DNA of 64,000 nucleotides from Sipunculus nudus (lineage: Eukaryota; Annelida; Sipuncula; Golfingiida; Sipunculidae). The DNA lies in contig CM049312.1 of the NCBI GenBank assembly GCA_026874595.1, positions 26,591,956 to 26,655,955 on the forward strand, in the 5' to 3' direction. Below the pieces are notes generated by a model. That model searched no databases and was not told where the DNA came from. It worked only from the letters and a program-made list of their open reading frames with translations. Position 1 is the stretch's first letter. Each line of letters opens with the position of its first letter. Below, piece after piece: positions 26,030-60,784 of the stretch. The translations under genes were made by a program, and so were the position numbers.

Positions 26030-29000
26030 TTCCGCGGATAAAGCCTGCTAGCGTGAAATATAAGGGCATGGTTGTGGTAACACCTGTGTAACAAATATCG
26101 CTGATTAAATATACCCACCAAATCGAACCCCTCACAACAGCGATAAAACAGGTGACCAGGAACCAGTCTGTTCCTGGTTTTGATAATTCCAGGAAATAAA
26201 CATCACAACTCTCTGGTCATCAAACTTTCCAGATGCTCCGCTGGGTTGTCTTAGATAAAGACATGGTTACATGATGGTATAGTAGGCAAATGTTTGTAGG
26301 TAAACTAGATTGGCAAACTCCATGGAAACATTGATGACATGCATATGTGTCAATGTGAAAAATATTTGAAGAAAAGTCCAAATGTGGAGCTTGCGTTTTT
26401 AACCGGTTTATTTTGATTCTCGTTTTCATAATCTACATTACCGGCTGTATAATTTTATGTCCCCTCTGCTACAGTTTTCTGCATCAAAATTGCGAACCAA
26501 ATTTTTACATTCCAATAGAAATCCGGGTTATTGTTTTGGAATTATTTCAACAAGTAAAAAGCATGTAATATTTCTTGGCAAATAATAGGTTTGCAGCTGT
26601 AAAGGTAAAAATTTCATTTTTCCTCTGAAGTAATACACTGTTATTAGATGCACATGCACATAAGTTTTTATATGCATCTGAATAGAAAATTTCAATATAC
26701 ACATTGCACACGATGTGTAAATGCTCTGCAAATCTTGTGCGCCTTATCGCTTATATAATTATAAATGAAATTGTACAAATGGACAACTAATTCTTCGATG
26801 CACTTTTTACACATCCGCTGAGTCCATTATATGCCTGACTTCACCTGTATACTATAAAATATACTGTATGTAATATATCATACAAAAACTAAACCAGGAC
26901 ACGTCACAGAGCAGATGTACACCGTCGTAAGTTACATGTGTCCCATTTACACAAGTCCAGTGGACCTTCTCTTTTTGCACTGGAAGCTGTAACAGTTACC
27001 GTACAGTTTAGGGTGTTTTGTGAAGTTTTTGTGGAGTATGTTATTTTATGGTTAACCCTTAGTTAGCGCTATTGTAATATGATATAAACAAACTGGTATG
27101 ATGTATGCTGTTTTGATTCAGCTGTCCTGGTATTTGGTTTTCGTATACGTGAAACAGGAAGAAATCAACAGAAGTGGAATTAGTCAAGAAATCGACGTAG
27201 TTGTTGTATATAATATCTGTAGAAAAAATGCAGTATCTTAGAGCTTCATTTAAAATCGTCACTTTAACGATTATAAATTACGTGACTTTCTCAGAATGAT
27301 GCATGTGTCTAATGTTTTTCTTATAACCTAAAAAATAATTACTTTGGTCTCATATATAAAAGTTATTATCATTTTATTATCTCGAAAAGAAAAAAAGTTC
27401 ACGTGAATTCGATTTTTGTAACCTTGTGTTACAAAAGCGATCATCTATACAGGCCTAGTTTTTGTTATAATTCATACCTGACCTTTTTATCCTGGATGTG
27501 TTAATGGTATCTAATTTAGTAATTTTTTTAGAGACACACGAAGGTCAGGAAATTTAAGGGTGTAAATACTGAAAATGTGTGCATTTCTGCTGGCGGCTCA
27601 AAGTTGGCCAGGTGGCCACAAGGCCGGTGAGAGGACAACCATGGGGAGATATTTGTGTATCGCCATATTGCATGAGAAGAACTCATTTCACGGTTGATTA
27701 TAGATACATCTATAGACAATCAAAGGTGCGTCATACAGTTACACGGGATACCCCATTATCTCCTATGTACGTGGAAGGGAGGGTTCGACTTCACAGTTGC
27801 GTTTACCAAATATATACCCTAACATTTTTCGTCAGAGATTCCTTAAACATAGTATTATAGTATCAAGGTAATATAAGTTTTTTATGTGTACGTCTGGCCA
27901 ATAACCATTATCATAACATCCGTTTACTGTGAGTATACATCTTTTCCAGGAACGTGTTTAATTGAAAGGAAATAAACTCCGCGGGTCATTTAAGTGTCGA
28001 TAAACATATGTAGGATAGTCAGGAACTGATGTCTTATGTTTTCTGTAGAATATGTTATTTCAACTTTCTTTGGTTAGATTATTTAAGCCATACGTATATA
28101 AGGCATGAAACAAATCTTTATAAATTGTTATAAAGAAGCATCTATTTTTGCTCTTTATCATTCAAGCATGTAAACAGGTAGATATAAAGGGGCCAACTGC
28201 GGTATCTGACGTATGTTAACTAAAGATAATCCCTTAAACCTTTTATAAAAATAGGGCAGATAACGCTGAACCCACCGCAGACTGGGTATTTGGATTGTTT
28301 ATATCCATTTGTTTATAACTGTGAGGGACCGGATAAAATAATCAAAACACATTCAATAAGGACATCAGACAAGTCAGAAAAACCAGTGTTTTGCAACGGG
28401 CCTTTTTTGCAACACGGAGTCTTAAAAATGTCATGCATATACAAACAACTACCTTAGGTGACATGATTTTTCCGTTTGCCAACGTTAATTTTAGCTTGTT
28501 GATAAACAAGCTTATATATCCATCAGAGAGAAGTTGTAGCAACTTATCAATAATTACCTAGACTTCATTAATAAGTACGCAGAGAAAGTCAGAGGTCACA
28601 TAAATTTTATAGTAAATGAGGAGGACTAACAGACCTTAAATATAAATTTTGTCAGAGTTAATTTCAAGTATGTAGGCATGTATATGCAAAAAAAGCAGCA
28701 GACATAATTCTAGAGGCAAAAACAGGCGCGTGATGCACATCTAAAACATTTCCTGAGCTATGACACATGAGGATAACAAAACAAAATAGTTCACCGTTAC
28801 AAGTGGTGTCTAGACGTTTTAGTAGGTAAGGCGGTGCGCCACCACACCTGAAAATCACGGTGCCAGACCAGCAAAATCACTGAGGTGATGGCAGGTAGGC
28901 AGGTATTTCAGATATGATATATACGACAGTGAAAGAAATACAGATATATTTTAAAAACACAGACAAACATGTGCCATTTTAATAACATCCCTCTCAAAAG

Positions 29001-29210
29001 ACGTTCCCCTCTGCCGATTCATCAAGCTCTCGACCATTAATTATTAAATAATACATCCATCATCTTTCAAAGAAGTGTACAATTTTTCTCGTTTCTTAGT
29101 CAGACATTTCCTGCAGAGTTTTTGGATCAGGAATTGTGAGGAATATTCTTTGTCGCAGAAATATCTGCTCAACACGCAATTTATGGTAAACAATAGGGTC
29201 ATCTAAGATC

Positions 29211-29256
29211 ATATTATATTATATTGTATTATATTATATTATATTATATTATATTG
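29211..29256. repeat. (ATATT)n pentanucleotide microsatellite
   Basis: About nine copies of ATATT with a single G interruption. Confidence 0.95.
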
Positions 29257-31007
29257 GAAATACGTGGAATATTTGTTGATTGAATGTTATTAGTTTTAAG
29301 CAATTTAGCAGAAGTGAGTTATTCAAACCAATTATTCAACCGTATTGGAAAACAATTATTATAACAAATTATTGTTACGTTTCTCACATCATGTATGGAA
29401 GTTGATTCTGCGTGATTTCTTAACCTGTCATGGTGTAATGGTAACTGTGCCTTTGAAACCATTAAATATAAGACCTTGAAAAACCTAAATTGCTAAATAT
29501 ATTTATTATCAGAAATAACGATGTAATGCTCTGTTTCTACAAGGTGCTAGGTTAGGCAGTTATACCGACCAAACACCATACTGGTTCCCATTGTCATAAT
29601 TTAAAAAAAAATAATGATTTGATCATATTTTTTTTAGATATTCTTTGGACTGAAAGGTGCAATTGGAATCCGATTTCAGAATTTGACAACCAACTCCGTG
29701 CTCTATAACATGTTTTCTCGTACAATGCATGTCTCAATATGGCATAAACCATTTTATTTATTTATTCGGGACCGTTGTTAATATAAATTACGATTAAATA
29801 CTAGCCCTGCATGGTTATATCTCATAATCTTACACGTGGCCCAAAGGCATCTCAGGAATTTGACTAAAGTTTGTATGTTAAGCCTTTTTGGAAATCTCTC
29901 CTTCTTTTTGGATTCAACTGAGTGTTGACTGACTCAGCAACTGGACTTTTGGCATTAGTCATGTGCCAAACAACACTACTGTTTAGGGAACCATTTCAAA
30001 CTTTCAACATGAGCGGACACACGGCCTACTCTCTGAATCACAATCAGCTGTGCGCCCTCCGAGGCGTGTGTGACATACAAAATACCGTTCACCCACGTCT
30101 CGGGAGTTATGTTGATTTTCTCACACATTTTCTATGACACATGACTTCCGTGACGTCCAGCATCCGCGTACTCGTATATACCGAAAGTACCCTGGACACA
30201 TTAAACGTAAGATTTGTTAAAGGAACTGTCTAGTTATCAAATATACTGGCTAACATACCCGTAACAAATGTCAGTGCTTATAATAAAGATTAGACCCCTT
30301 GTCTACAGCCATTCCTGCACAAAGTGCATTATTTACATTGTTCCTTCTAAAAGGACTCTTCAATTTGAATGTCCATTGTTATTCCCCATTTTATGAGTAT
30401 TTATGATGTAATAGGAATTTACAGAACTATAGCATAATAAAACGTTGCCATCGTAAACTGCCTTCATACATTTTAATAAGTAAACTTAATGACCTTTTTA
30501 ATGGCTAATGTTCCCTGTTTATTGAAGATAGTTACCAACCGGGCCGTTGTGTATCCCATCATTGTTGTATTACGAACATGGCTCTAGAATAAGAATCTTT
30601 TCTACAGCATTTTCTGATAAAATTGTATTTCTTTAAATGAAAGTATATCGGATTTGGCAATGCTTAAACAAGTATTATAAATAATGTGTTTATATTTTTT
30701 TTTTTCAAAATATGTCTATGACGAAGAGAATTCGCTCAGGCATGACTAACTGCTGGCTGACGTAAAATAATTCACTTTTTATGTGTGTCTGTCCAATATA
30801 TAGGAACCACAACCTCCTGGTAGTTTATTTTGCGGAAGAACCTTCTGCACTTGGAAGATGCGAATAAAAAAAACAACTGAACATGAACAGATGTGTGATA
30901 TATAATAAATTATTATTCATTTCGACTACATAATAATCTAAATGCCATTAAGTCCATGTCAGTTTTAAGAAGTAGATGAACCTATCATCATGAACACGTT
31001 ATATTCA

Positions 31008-31024
31008 CTTGCGCAGTGCGCAAG
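31008..31024. promoter_or_regulatory. GC-core palindrome upstream of the receptor start codon
   Basis: CTTGCGCA-G-TGCGCAAG is a perfect 8-bp inverted repeat around one central base. It resembles an NRF1-like (GCGCA repeat) or C/EBP-like (TTGCGCAA) site. Just downstream AACCGTG and CACGGTT form a second inverted pair (about 31030-31060). It lies 550 bp before the receptor ATG. A role in transcription is inference. Confidence 0.25.
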
Positions 31025-31573
31025 ACGTGAACCGTGACCAGTTTTGACCCACGGTTGAGGACAGACTGGCTCCGGTTACACCTGTGGCGCCATCTAGTCA
31101 TAGGTTGTGAAAGCATATTTACTCTACTCCAACTTTGCAATACATTTTCACGACTTGTGAAACACATGAATAAAAAGGGATGAAGTTTATCGTATGATAG
31201 ACTAACTGTAATTATATTTTTTATATACATTTGGAAAAAAAAACATATGCAGCTTGGTGATATCAGTAATGGAATGATATTTCCTTATTCATTGTCAAAT
31301 AAACGTAAACATTATTTCCAAAATGCTTATGCCAAATAAATAAAATCATTGAAATTTTATCAATGATAATAATTATGACCATCAGGCGATAATACCAACA
31401 TCCCTGTACTCTTCATGCAATATTGTTATTGTTATTCTTCCTTTTATTATTATAAATGCTAATTTTCATTAACTATGCAATAAATAAAAAAGTACTAAAT
31501 GATGACACGAACCCACCACGGTCATACGGTTTGTCTAATACTTATGTTACCACATTTTCACAGACTCATTCAA

Positions 31574-52391
<20,818 letters not shown>

Positions 52392-53809
52392 ATAACAACA
52401 ACTACATAATGTAATAGCTAAATTCTGCTTCTGTTTCATTGCTTGTCTTCCTGTTATTTTACAGAAAATACAATGAAGAAAATTATGAACATATCAAAAT
52501 TACCAACATAATATAACAAATATCATTATATGTACACAATCACACACACACATTTATATATGTATATATACATAGAGTTATAGCCAGACAAATTTGAGCG
52601 CCGGCTAAATTTACGGACACGGATGTGGTCACGGCGGTATCGGAATATGTAAGCTTAATCTTTGCGTTTTTCTATGTGTTAGAACTACTTCTTAATTATT
52701 ATTTTGGCTCTCAATTTCTTCATTTTTGTAAATATACTTATGAAGTACAAATTGAATGTAGTTTGGCCTGTTTGGGGTAATAAATAGTAGTAAATAACCA
52801 AAGTTTCCTTGATGGTAGCTGTTTTTTTGGACGATCTTTACGATATTTTGTTTCGGTCCGGGGGTTGCAAATGTTAGCTTTGTGCCGGCCGGCAGAAGCG
52901 TCGAATATCTGTCCTGATTAACAAACTTGTACAACGTTTTACCACTTGAACAGAAAATTTTAATCCAATTAACTGTTGAAGATTGTTTAAACACTGTACT
53001 ATAAGTGACTGTATAATGTGTAGGCGCTGTGGGCTCCTAGTTCCATAATATGATAAATTGCGGTATGCCCACTACGGAATACAAAGGTATCCTATTGTGT
53101 GACGGGTTTGTGTAATAAAGAACCGATATTGTCGTTCCAGTAAACTTCAAGATGCATCAACATACATAATTTACATCCCAACTAGGGCGCCATCTACCAG
53201 AATAATATAGTGAGCTCAGTCCTCGCAAGGTGGCGCTCCATTTCGCATGATTCGGATTCATGTCTGATAATACGATCTGGTCGAGTGAGAAAAAAATCAG
53301 GTCGAGAATAAGTTTACGAGTTTATATCCCGAATCAACTTTAGTGATCAATTTCCGAGATCAGTCATGCTTAAGGTCAAGCAAATGTTTTCAAATCCCAT
53401 CATATTATCACAAAACACATTTGCTTATAAAATTATTCATATAGCTTTTGCATAAACTAACCCCTTTCCATAAAGAAAACATTTTTTTTTCTATTTATTT
53501 TTCAAAAAAAAAAAAACACGAGGTAATGTTGTTAAAAAGCTACCGGAACATCTGTGAGCACTGTCAACTCAGCAGTGACGTCAGCCACAGCGAAAACCCC
53601 TGTGACTAAAAATTCTAAATCTCATCAAAGCTTAGTATTTCACACATTGTCAGCCCCAAAACATTTAATGCTAGATTTAAGATATTTCTTAATTTTGCAT
53701 GTGACGTCACACTTTACACCAGCCAATAACTTCAGGACCAAGCCTCTGTTCTGAATGTAAATCACCCTGCACATAAACCCACGTGCTATTACTAACTTTA
53801 ACAATGGCA

Positions 53810-53851
<42 letters not shown>

Positions 53852-55930
53852 TAAAATGTCCATTCAATATTCACATTTTCTAAATATGCCCTACTTTTGA
53901 TTGCAGTGAATGATATCAGCATGTATTAGATATCGTGGAGGATGATATACCAGGCAAAGTTTAACCCGATAAACCACCACATGAGGTTGCCACCGTCAAC
54001 GTAACCGCAGTTGCTCAAGATTGGATCGCTCTTACCAAGATAACATGTGGCGTGACTGATCCCAGAAGTTCGAGAACCAGTACTAGTGGGTCTTTCAGTT
54101 GGCCAAGAATTATTACTTAAACCTGCTGCATGGGTGTTAATACGTTCAGTTATTTAAATTATTTCTGTGTATGAATCAGAGTGGGTTGCCCTGTTGGTTG
54201 TCCTATCAGTCATTAGGCAAAATAGGTTCAACTCAACCACTGGATAAACATAGGATGTGAAATGGAACATTATGACGGTGGTACATGACACAAACATTCG
54301 AACACTCGTTATAATATTTTAACTAACTTATGATAACACTAAAATATTATCTGTATTTTAAATTGTCTCAGATAAATCTTAGATACAGGCGGCGACCCGT
54401 AAAATATCCCATGCCAGCCCTGCAAACGTATCGCCCTCTTGAACAGTTTGGCTATATGCCTAAAATACAAAACAATAAAAATACCACCTCACTGTGTGAT
54501 ATCTGCATTACAATGATGCAAGTAATTAAATTATATGTATATAGGTGGTCATGCACGTACATATCCACATAGTATTTTACCTGCTTTTTCCTATTTTTTT
54601 ACTCGCGCCAAAGTCTGGCTAATCTCGTTAATTTCTGATCATTTTCATGTCACTAGACGCTTTACACAGCGGCTGATTGTACACTAGGGGGCGTTGATGA
54701 TCTTAAGATCATTCATATTTTTAATTAGCGTTCACAAGCCTACACATTTAAACAAGTATTCACTTACTGGTTTGATTATAATGAGGCTATCACTTGAGTT
54801 GTGTACTAGTATTTTAATGTATAATGCCATCACGTTTCCTAATTTCAAAATTAACGTTACTTTAATATTGTATAAAACTTGACAATTGTACAATAAAAGA
54901 AGATTTCAACTTATTGATAGTCTTCTTTTTATTATATGCTTAAAGGAAAAGGTGTATGTGAGAGACGAGATATGTATATATGCGTGTGTGTTTGTAGGTG
55001 TGTGTTGTTTATTTTCCTATCTTCCCCTTATCAAATATATTCTAAATGAATATAATTGTACACTGCCAGCAACCGGGACCATATATGTTAATTAACTAAA
55101 TCAAAACATGACAAAAATATTTTTTTTTATATTGACTTTTTTTCAGAGATCTGATTCAGTGTCAGGATTTCGTGAAAAACAGAGAGCCCCTGATTATCCC
55201 CCCCCCCACCCCCCCCATCTTTCCACACCAGCCCTCCACCCATCCTCCTAGTCTTTTCCTCAGACGCCAGGTGCCGCTTCTCGCCGTGCGTCTGTTAATG
55301 AACGCCACTTTTTGACACGGACGTCTTGAAGCCAATCTCCACGCAGGGACAGAATTCGTTAGAACGAACGATCCGCTCCTGCGACTATTCAGTAACTATT
55401 GAGTGATAAGCCCAACTTGAAACATTAGTACATAGCGCCACCTACAGGGGGCTACACAAGAACCTGACCCTATGTGTTTCATGAAAGAATCAGCACGGCT
55501 GAAGCCGTGGAGGACTGCTAATAAAATCCATTTCCAGCTGCCTGTTTTGAGTGAAATATCAACTGACAAATACATCTGCACTTGAACTCATTTGCATTTG
55601 GTTACAAAACATACAAATGGAGTCGGCTTTCCCCAAATGTTATTGATATATTCAAAACATAGTGAATTTTCATAAGAGACTTACCAAGTAGTAACATAAG
55701 ATTATTTGTTTCCCTTGAATAGGTATGTATAGTGTATTGTAACAGGGTATTTACTGGATTGTTGAAAAAATATGCAACAATATATATATATGTAAGACCC
55801 AAATGTCCAAAATTACATAACAACATCAGAAACTTTTTACTCCAGTTGCCCATTACTTCTGGTGTACATCAGCATCTCCAATGAGCTACCTTTTATTATC
55901 AAGGTAAAAAAACGTTATTTTAACAATTAC
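52392..55930. other. 3' flank of the receptor gene, non-coding
   Basis: No further exon is supported. It contains a (GA)n tract (53812-53849), AATAAA motifs (about 52780 and 53114) that could serve receptor mRNA, and a C-rich run (about 55200-55220). Short ORFs show no domain. Confidence 0.5.
53812..53849. repeat. (GA)n microsatellite
   Basis: About 19 GA units. Confidence 0.97.
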
Positions 55931-56237
55931 AACTACAATTATCACTTAATATAGCGCACTTTAATACTCTAATAATCAAAGGCGTTTAACAGTCATAACA
56001 GAGTTTAAATAAATGAGTCTTTAGTCCTGACTTAAATAATTAAACAGACATGTCATCTGTGTTTCTAAGGTTCTGAGGTATAGTATTCCAAAGCCTTGGA
56101 GCTACCTGTACAAAAAAACCGTGTAGAGTTGAGGACAAATTACACCATGCAGGGATCGGTAACTTGCCAGCTCTGGCTGACCTTAATCAATATATCCTCA
56201 AGCAGATATTCTGGTGCTGCTCTCTTAATGCACTTAA
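55930..56237 (-). mobile_element. CR1/Jockey-like LINE, 3' part (C-terminus of reverse transcriptase)
   Basis: On the minus strand, with frameshifts, this reads KCIKRAAPEYLLED, then an LSSTLHGFF-like segment, APRLWNTIPQNLRNTDDM and LKTHLFKLCYDC. This is the typical carboxy-terminal pattern of CR1/Jockey-type reverse transcriptases. It continues the fragment at about 58165-58854 and is separated from it by an inserted L1-like element. The exact 3' end is uncertain. Confidence 0.7.
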
Positions 56238-58155
56238 GTTTTTTTTTAATCAATTTTTATTGCCAATAACAGTATACAATAAATAAAAATGTTAATGATT
56301 TAACTGAAGCATAACTTTCCTGGCTGTACAACATGAACTTATGTTAACTCATAGTCATCCATATAGATCAATGTTATTGACATACCATCAATTATGTTCC
56401 ATAAGTGCAATCAATTCTCCTCTGGTACATAATTGTTAAAATTTCTCCCATGAGTATATTCTACCCATCTATCATAAAATTGAGTGACATTATTTTTTTT
56501 GTGCTGGCATATACTCTATTCTCGCATATTTCCATATTTCAAAACAAGCTTTTTCCAATGATGAACCTTCTCCTCTGTTCCTGATCTGATTTATATATTG
56601 TTTTGCTATCAAAATAATTAAGTTACCTAAAACAGATCCCCCTATTTCACCATATCAAACAGTTGTTTAATTTATAACAATATTGAGTCCTTTTTGTTTA
56701 CACCAATTGTCAATATATTTTTTTAACCTTACAGCAGATCCAGAATAAGTTCAATAAGTTCTCTGGTTCTGTATTACAAAATGTACATAGATTAGAATCT
56801 TTGATATTCTATTTGTGTAACCAGTGTATTTAATTTTAACCAACTGAAAGTAGCAAATGTTTGAATAATTGTAGTGAGCAATTATTTAACAGCTTATACT
56901 GGAAAACTTTAGACTTGGCATCCACACATATTGTAAAAGGAAGCATATATATTCCTCATAGTCAACTTTTACAGCCGGAACATATGATGCTGTTTCAGTC
57001 AAAACGTCCCTTCATCTAACGTTGATTTTTGAAAACAAGAGAAAATGATTCCTCTTGATGAAATTTCTATATCTCTAAAACCATCATTATAGAATACAAA
57101 GGACTTTGGATCTATATTAATTTCAATTTGCCCTTTGACACTTTTAAACTTAGCAATCAAGGCATACCATCTTAAAAAAATAATCCCTGGCAATCCTTTT
57201 CAACCTAAAATGTTAATGGTATTATCTTGCCTATACAATACAACAAATCAAGCCCTGTGTGAATTCCTATTTCAAAGAACTATTTCCAGTATATGATGGT
57301 ATTACTAATTTATATAAGCCTATTATTCCAAATAAATTGCTGTTCAAGTGGGACATAATTAAACTACCTTTCACGTAACATTTAAAACTTTTTAATATTT
57401 CTTTACAAAAGACTGGCATATCATATAAATCTATATTTTTCAGGTCTAAATTACTATTAAGAAACATATATACATCAGAACATCATTTAATATTCAAACA
57501 ATAGTTTCCATGGTCTTCCATTTCGTCTGATATTCCTTTTAACCCATGATATCCATGATACCTTTTTGATTCCACATATTAAATGTATTTTGAGCTGATT
57601 TCAATTTTGAGCTGAAATTCAATTTTTGTGCTTCTTTTTTGTTATATGAAATGTATACTCCCAAATATTTAACAGGATTACTGGTCCATTTAATCCCTAA
57701 TGGCTTGTGTACGTCGTTCTTATTCTGACCGATCCACACCCCCTTACATTTTTCAAAATTTAATTTTAACCAACTGAAAGTACCAAATGTTTGAATAATT
57801 TTAAAGAAATGCTCAGAAGATCTCAAATCCTTTACTATTCCAACAGTATCATCTGCATATTGTAATAACTTAAAATGGTAATTGGAGACTGTTTTTCCGT
57901 TAATTTCTTCTGCAGCCCTTATATATTCTGCCATTATTTTAGCTGCTAATACAAATCGATATGGTGAAAGAGGGTCTCCTTTTCGGACACCTCTTCCGAC
58001 CTAAAAATATCCAGATGTAATGCCATTATTGATAGTCCAATTTTCAATGTTATTATATAATATCTTAATCCGTTTTATGAATGAGGATGGAAAGTTGTAT
58101 TTTCCTAACACTGCTATCATAAAATTTCAATTTGACTCAGTAGAATGGAATAGAA
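56238..58155 (-). mobile_element. 5'-truncated L1/Tx1-like LINE inserted into the CR1-like element
   Basis: The plus-strand T run at 56238-56247 marks the poly(A)-like 3' end. On the minus strand, about 58150-57940 reads STESN.NFMIAVLGKYNF, INNGITSGYF and GRGVRKGDPLSPYRF. The 57934-57539 ORF carries the catalytic QYADDTVGIVKDL, then LKLNFEKCKGVWIG and VKYLGVYIS. These are reverse-transcriptase motifs of the L1 superfamily. The frame is broken by stops and shifts downstream, so the copy is dead. Confidence 0.8.
57539..57934 (-). pseudogene. L1/Tx1-like reverse transcriptase fragment (YADD region)
   Basis: 131 open codons contain the YADD catalytic motif and the following LNFEK and YLGV motifs. 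It belongs to a lineage different from the larger LINE at 58860-64000: the sequences around YADD differ strongly. The fragment is 5'-truncated and interrupted. Confidence 0.8.
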
Positions 58156-58164
58156 TGGAATACA

Positions 58165-58854
58165 CATAAAAGTAATACTAGAATCTTGTATTTAATTCTC
58201 TGTGTAATTTTCAGCCAGCGAAGGGCATCTAGCGAGTGCAAGATTGGGCCATTCTTTCTTATAACAGACGTGTTACAAGACGAGCACACATGTTCTGAAT
58301 ACACTGAAGACGGTTCAATTCCTTCTAGGACGCACCAACGAGTAGACTATTACAATAATCGACCCTACTCATGACTAATGCTTTATCTAACATTTTTCTT
58401 GTATAAGTATCTATATAGTGTTTCACTCTACACGGTCGTTTTAACATAAGAAATGAGGAGGAGCATACTTTATTTTTATGCTCTCTACCACTGAGTCTAC
58501 TAGCCATATAAAAACCAATGTTTCTTACACATTTAGTTGCCTGGATAATATTCATACCAATCTTTACTCTAAGATCCTGCACTTTCTTAAGAATAGATTT
58601 GATACCAATCATAATAACTTCAGGCTTGTCTTCGTTCAATTTAAGCCTGTTAACCTTCACCCATGATCTAATGGATGATATTGATTCTTCTAGTCTAGAA
58701 ACAGTCTCATGAATATTTATTTTGTCCTTCGGATCAAATGAGCAGTATAACTGCTGATCATCCGTACTTCCTGCAGATATCCCCCATGGGAGTGATGAAA
58801 AGTGAAAAAGAAAAGGGCCCAGAATCGTACCTTGTGGTACCCCGTACTTAATAA
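58165..58854 (-). pseudogene. CR1/Jockey-like LINE, middle of the reverse transcriptase
   Basis: On the minus strand from 58854: YGVPQGTILGPFLF, a degenerate catalytic site (TDDQQLY in place of YADD-Q-LY), then WVKVNRLKLNEDKPEVIMIG, VRNIGFYM, RVDYCNSLLVG, the QNMCARLVTR segment and LRWLKITQRIKYKILVL. These are in the right order for a CR1/Jockey reverse transcriptase; 58660-58325 is one open stretch. The 5' half is cut where the L1-like element's T-run begins (58860). Confidence 0.8.
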
Positions 58855-59175
58855 ACTCCTTTTTTTATCATACAAAAAGAAAACATACAACATACACACA
58901 TACATAAAAAACATACAAATACATATTGAACCTTCACAATAATACGATCATTTTCAGCATCCTTTTTAACTAAGTTTACCTTTTAGATTAAATAAAACAA
59001 ATATTTAGTTACTCTTCGAGTATACACAGTATTGGTGCCCACTAAATAAGATGTTGGTTTAACTTGTCATTTTTTATTGCAATTTTTTTTAAATATTCAA
59101 TGTGGCTTTAATAAAATATTGAAACCCCCCTTTCGTTGGCTTTTCATTACCACATCTAGTAATATATAAATACCT

Positions 59176-60784
59176 CTATACCATCAATGTTAAAAAGTTC
59201 ATCCAGTTATCATCATCGCACCCTAAAATAACATTCTCCACAGACCATCTGTATGTGGAACTGACTGAACCATGTTGCTTTAACTCCAACAATATATCTC
59301 TCCACAACAGTTTCGTGAAATCACATTTCCAGAAAAAGTGTAATAATGTTTCTTCACAAGATTTGCAGAAGTAACACTTATTATGATCTATTTTCTTAAT
59401 CCTGAACAAGAAAGGGTTCAGTGTCACTGCGGTGCAGGATTCTAAACTGAAAATATTGCAGTTTACTAGATATTGTTGATGAATAAAAATTTTCAAATCC
59501 TTTTAATATCTTATTTTCTATTTCACCATTAAATTCTATGTTCCATTTTAAAATCGTATTGTATGGTTTTTCTGAAGTTTCCTTTAATATATCTGCATAC
59601 ACTTGTTTTGTGTCATCTTTCTTGGTTATAAGTTTATCCACTAAACTAATACTTGGCGATATTGCTGTGAGCCTATCGTGACTTTTTATAATACTATCCC
59701 ATGTTTCTGGAATTGCCCTTAATAGTCCATGGTAGCTAAGGAAATCAATATGTACATTATACTTATCACAAAACTCTTGATAACTCATCCAAACTGAATC
59801 TGGCTGTGAAGTATTGACTATATCTTTAATATATTTCACTCCAGCATCAAATAGTTTCCTATAGAAAACTACTCTGTTATTTATCCTGATATGAGAATTA
59901 AACCACAACCCTTGCCGTATTATATCATCATACACAACGGGAACATGATAACTGTATTTACACCAGGCAGATAACACATCATCCCAAAAACATATATAGT
60001 TCCTACATATTTCTTTTCTGTCCTGATCTGCAAGGTTACACTTAAATGAATGTTCGCGCATTTTAAAATTATGTAAAACAACCTTTCTCCATGAGTTATC
60101 TGATTCTTTACATAGTATCCTTTTTATCCAAGCAATTTTAAGTGATGCATCTTGAGAACATAAATGATTCATACTCAGGCCACCTTCTTCTTTTGGTGCA
60201 ATTAAGATATTTCTTTTTATTAACTCTTTACCTTTACCCCATATAAATTCATATATTATTTTATCAACTTGTGCAAAAATATGTTTCGGTGGGCTTGGTA
60301 GTACAGATAGTAAATAAATAAATTGTGACATTATGAATGATTTAATAATAGTGATCTTCCCCTTTGGAGTAAGCTTTCTCTCTGTCCAGACTGATATTAT
60401 GCTTTTTATTTTATTTATTTTTGGGATATAGTTCAAATTTATTACATTTTGTAATGACGATGTTATTATGACTCCCAGTATATTCACCTGATTGACCCAG
60501 GAAAGCCCCAATTTTCTAACTTCATCCTTTTCAGTGTATTTTACTCTACTCATTGGCATAACATGTGTTTTTTCTAAATTAATTTTTAGTCCTGATATAT
60601 GACTAAATTCATGAAATAACTTAATAACATGACTAATACTGTTAATATCTTTAAGAAATAGAACCTTATCATCCGCATACTGAGCTATTTTAAATAAATT
60701 GTTTTGATAATCTATACCTTTAATATTACTTTCTGCTCTAATAACACTAGCTAGTAATTCTATACTCAACACAAATAATAACAA
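59176..60784 (-). pseudogene. LINE ORF2, C-terminal half: reverse transcriptase palm, connection and zinc knuckle
   Basis: 60784-59396 is open for 462 codons. It holds the catalytic QYADDKVLFLKD, ISGLKINLEKTHVM and VNILGVIIT motifs, followed by the long carboxy-terminal region. After a frameshift near 59400-59490 the next frame reads CYFCKSCEETLLHFFWKC, the C..C...H...C knuckle of L1-type ORF2. Confidence 0.85.

Larger units (their letters stand above)
24433..31560. other. Non-coding stretch upstream of the receptor gene
   Basis: AT-rich. It holds an 11-bp perfect inverted repeat (25966-25976 with 26019-26029), an ATATT pentanucleotide tract (about 29211-29256) and a 17-bp palindrome (31008-31024). 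Numerous 60-90-codon ORFs show no domain, codon bias or splice sites that I can support. Confidence 0.45.

Noticed and set aside
31499-31573. Upstream in-frame ATG at 31499 as the receptor start
   Set aside because: It would place 25 polar residues before the signal peptide, and an acceptor site ends at 31563, so this part is more likely intron or 5'UTR.
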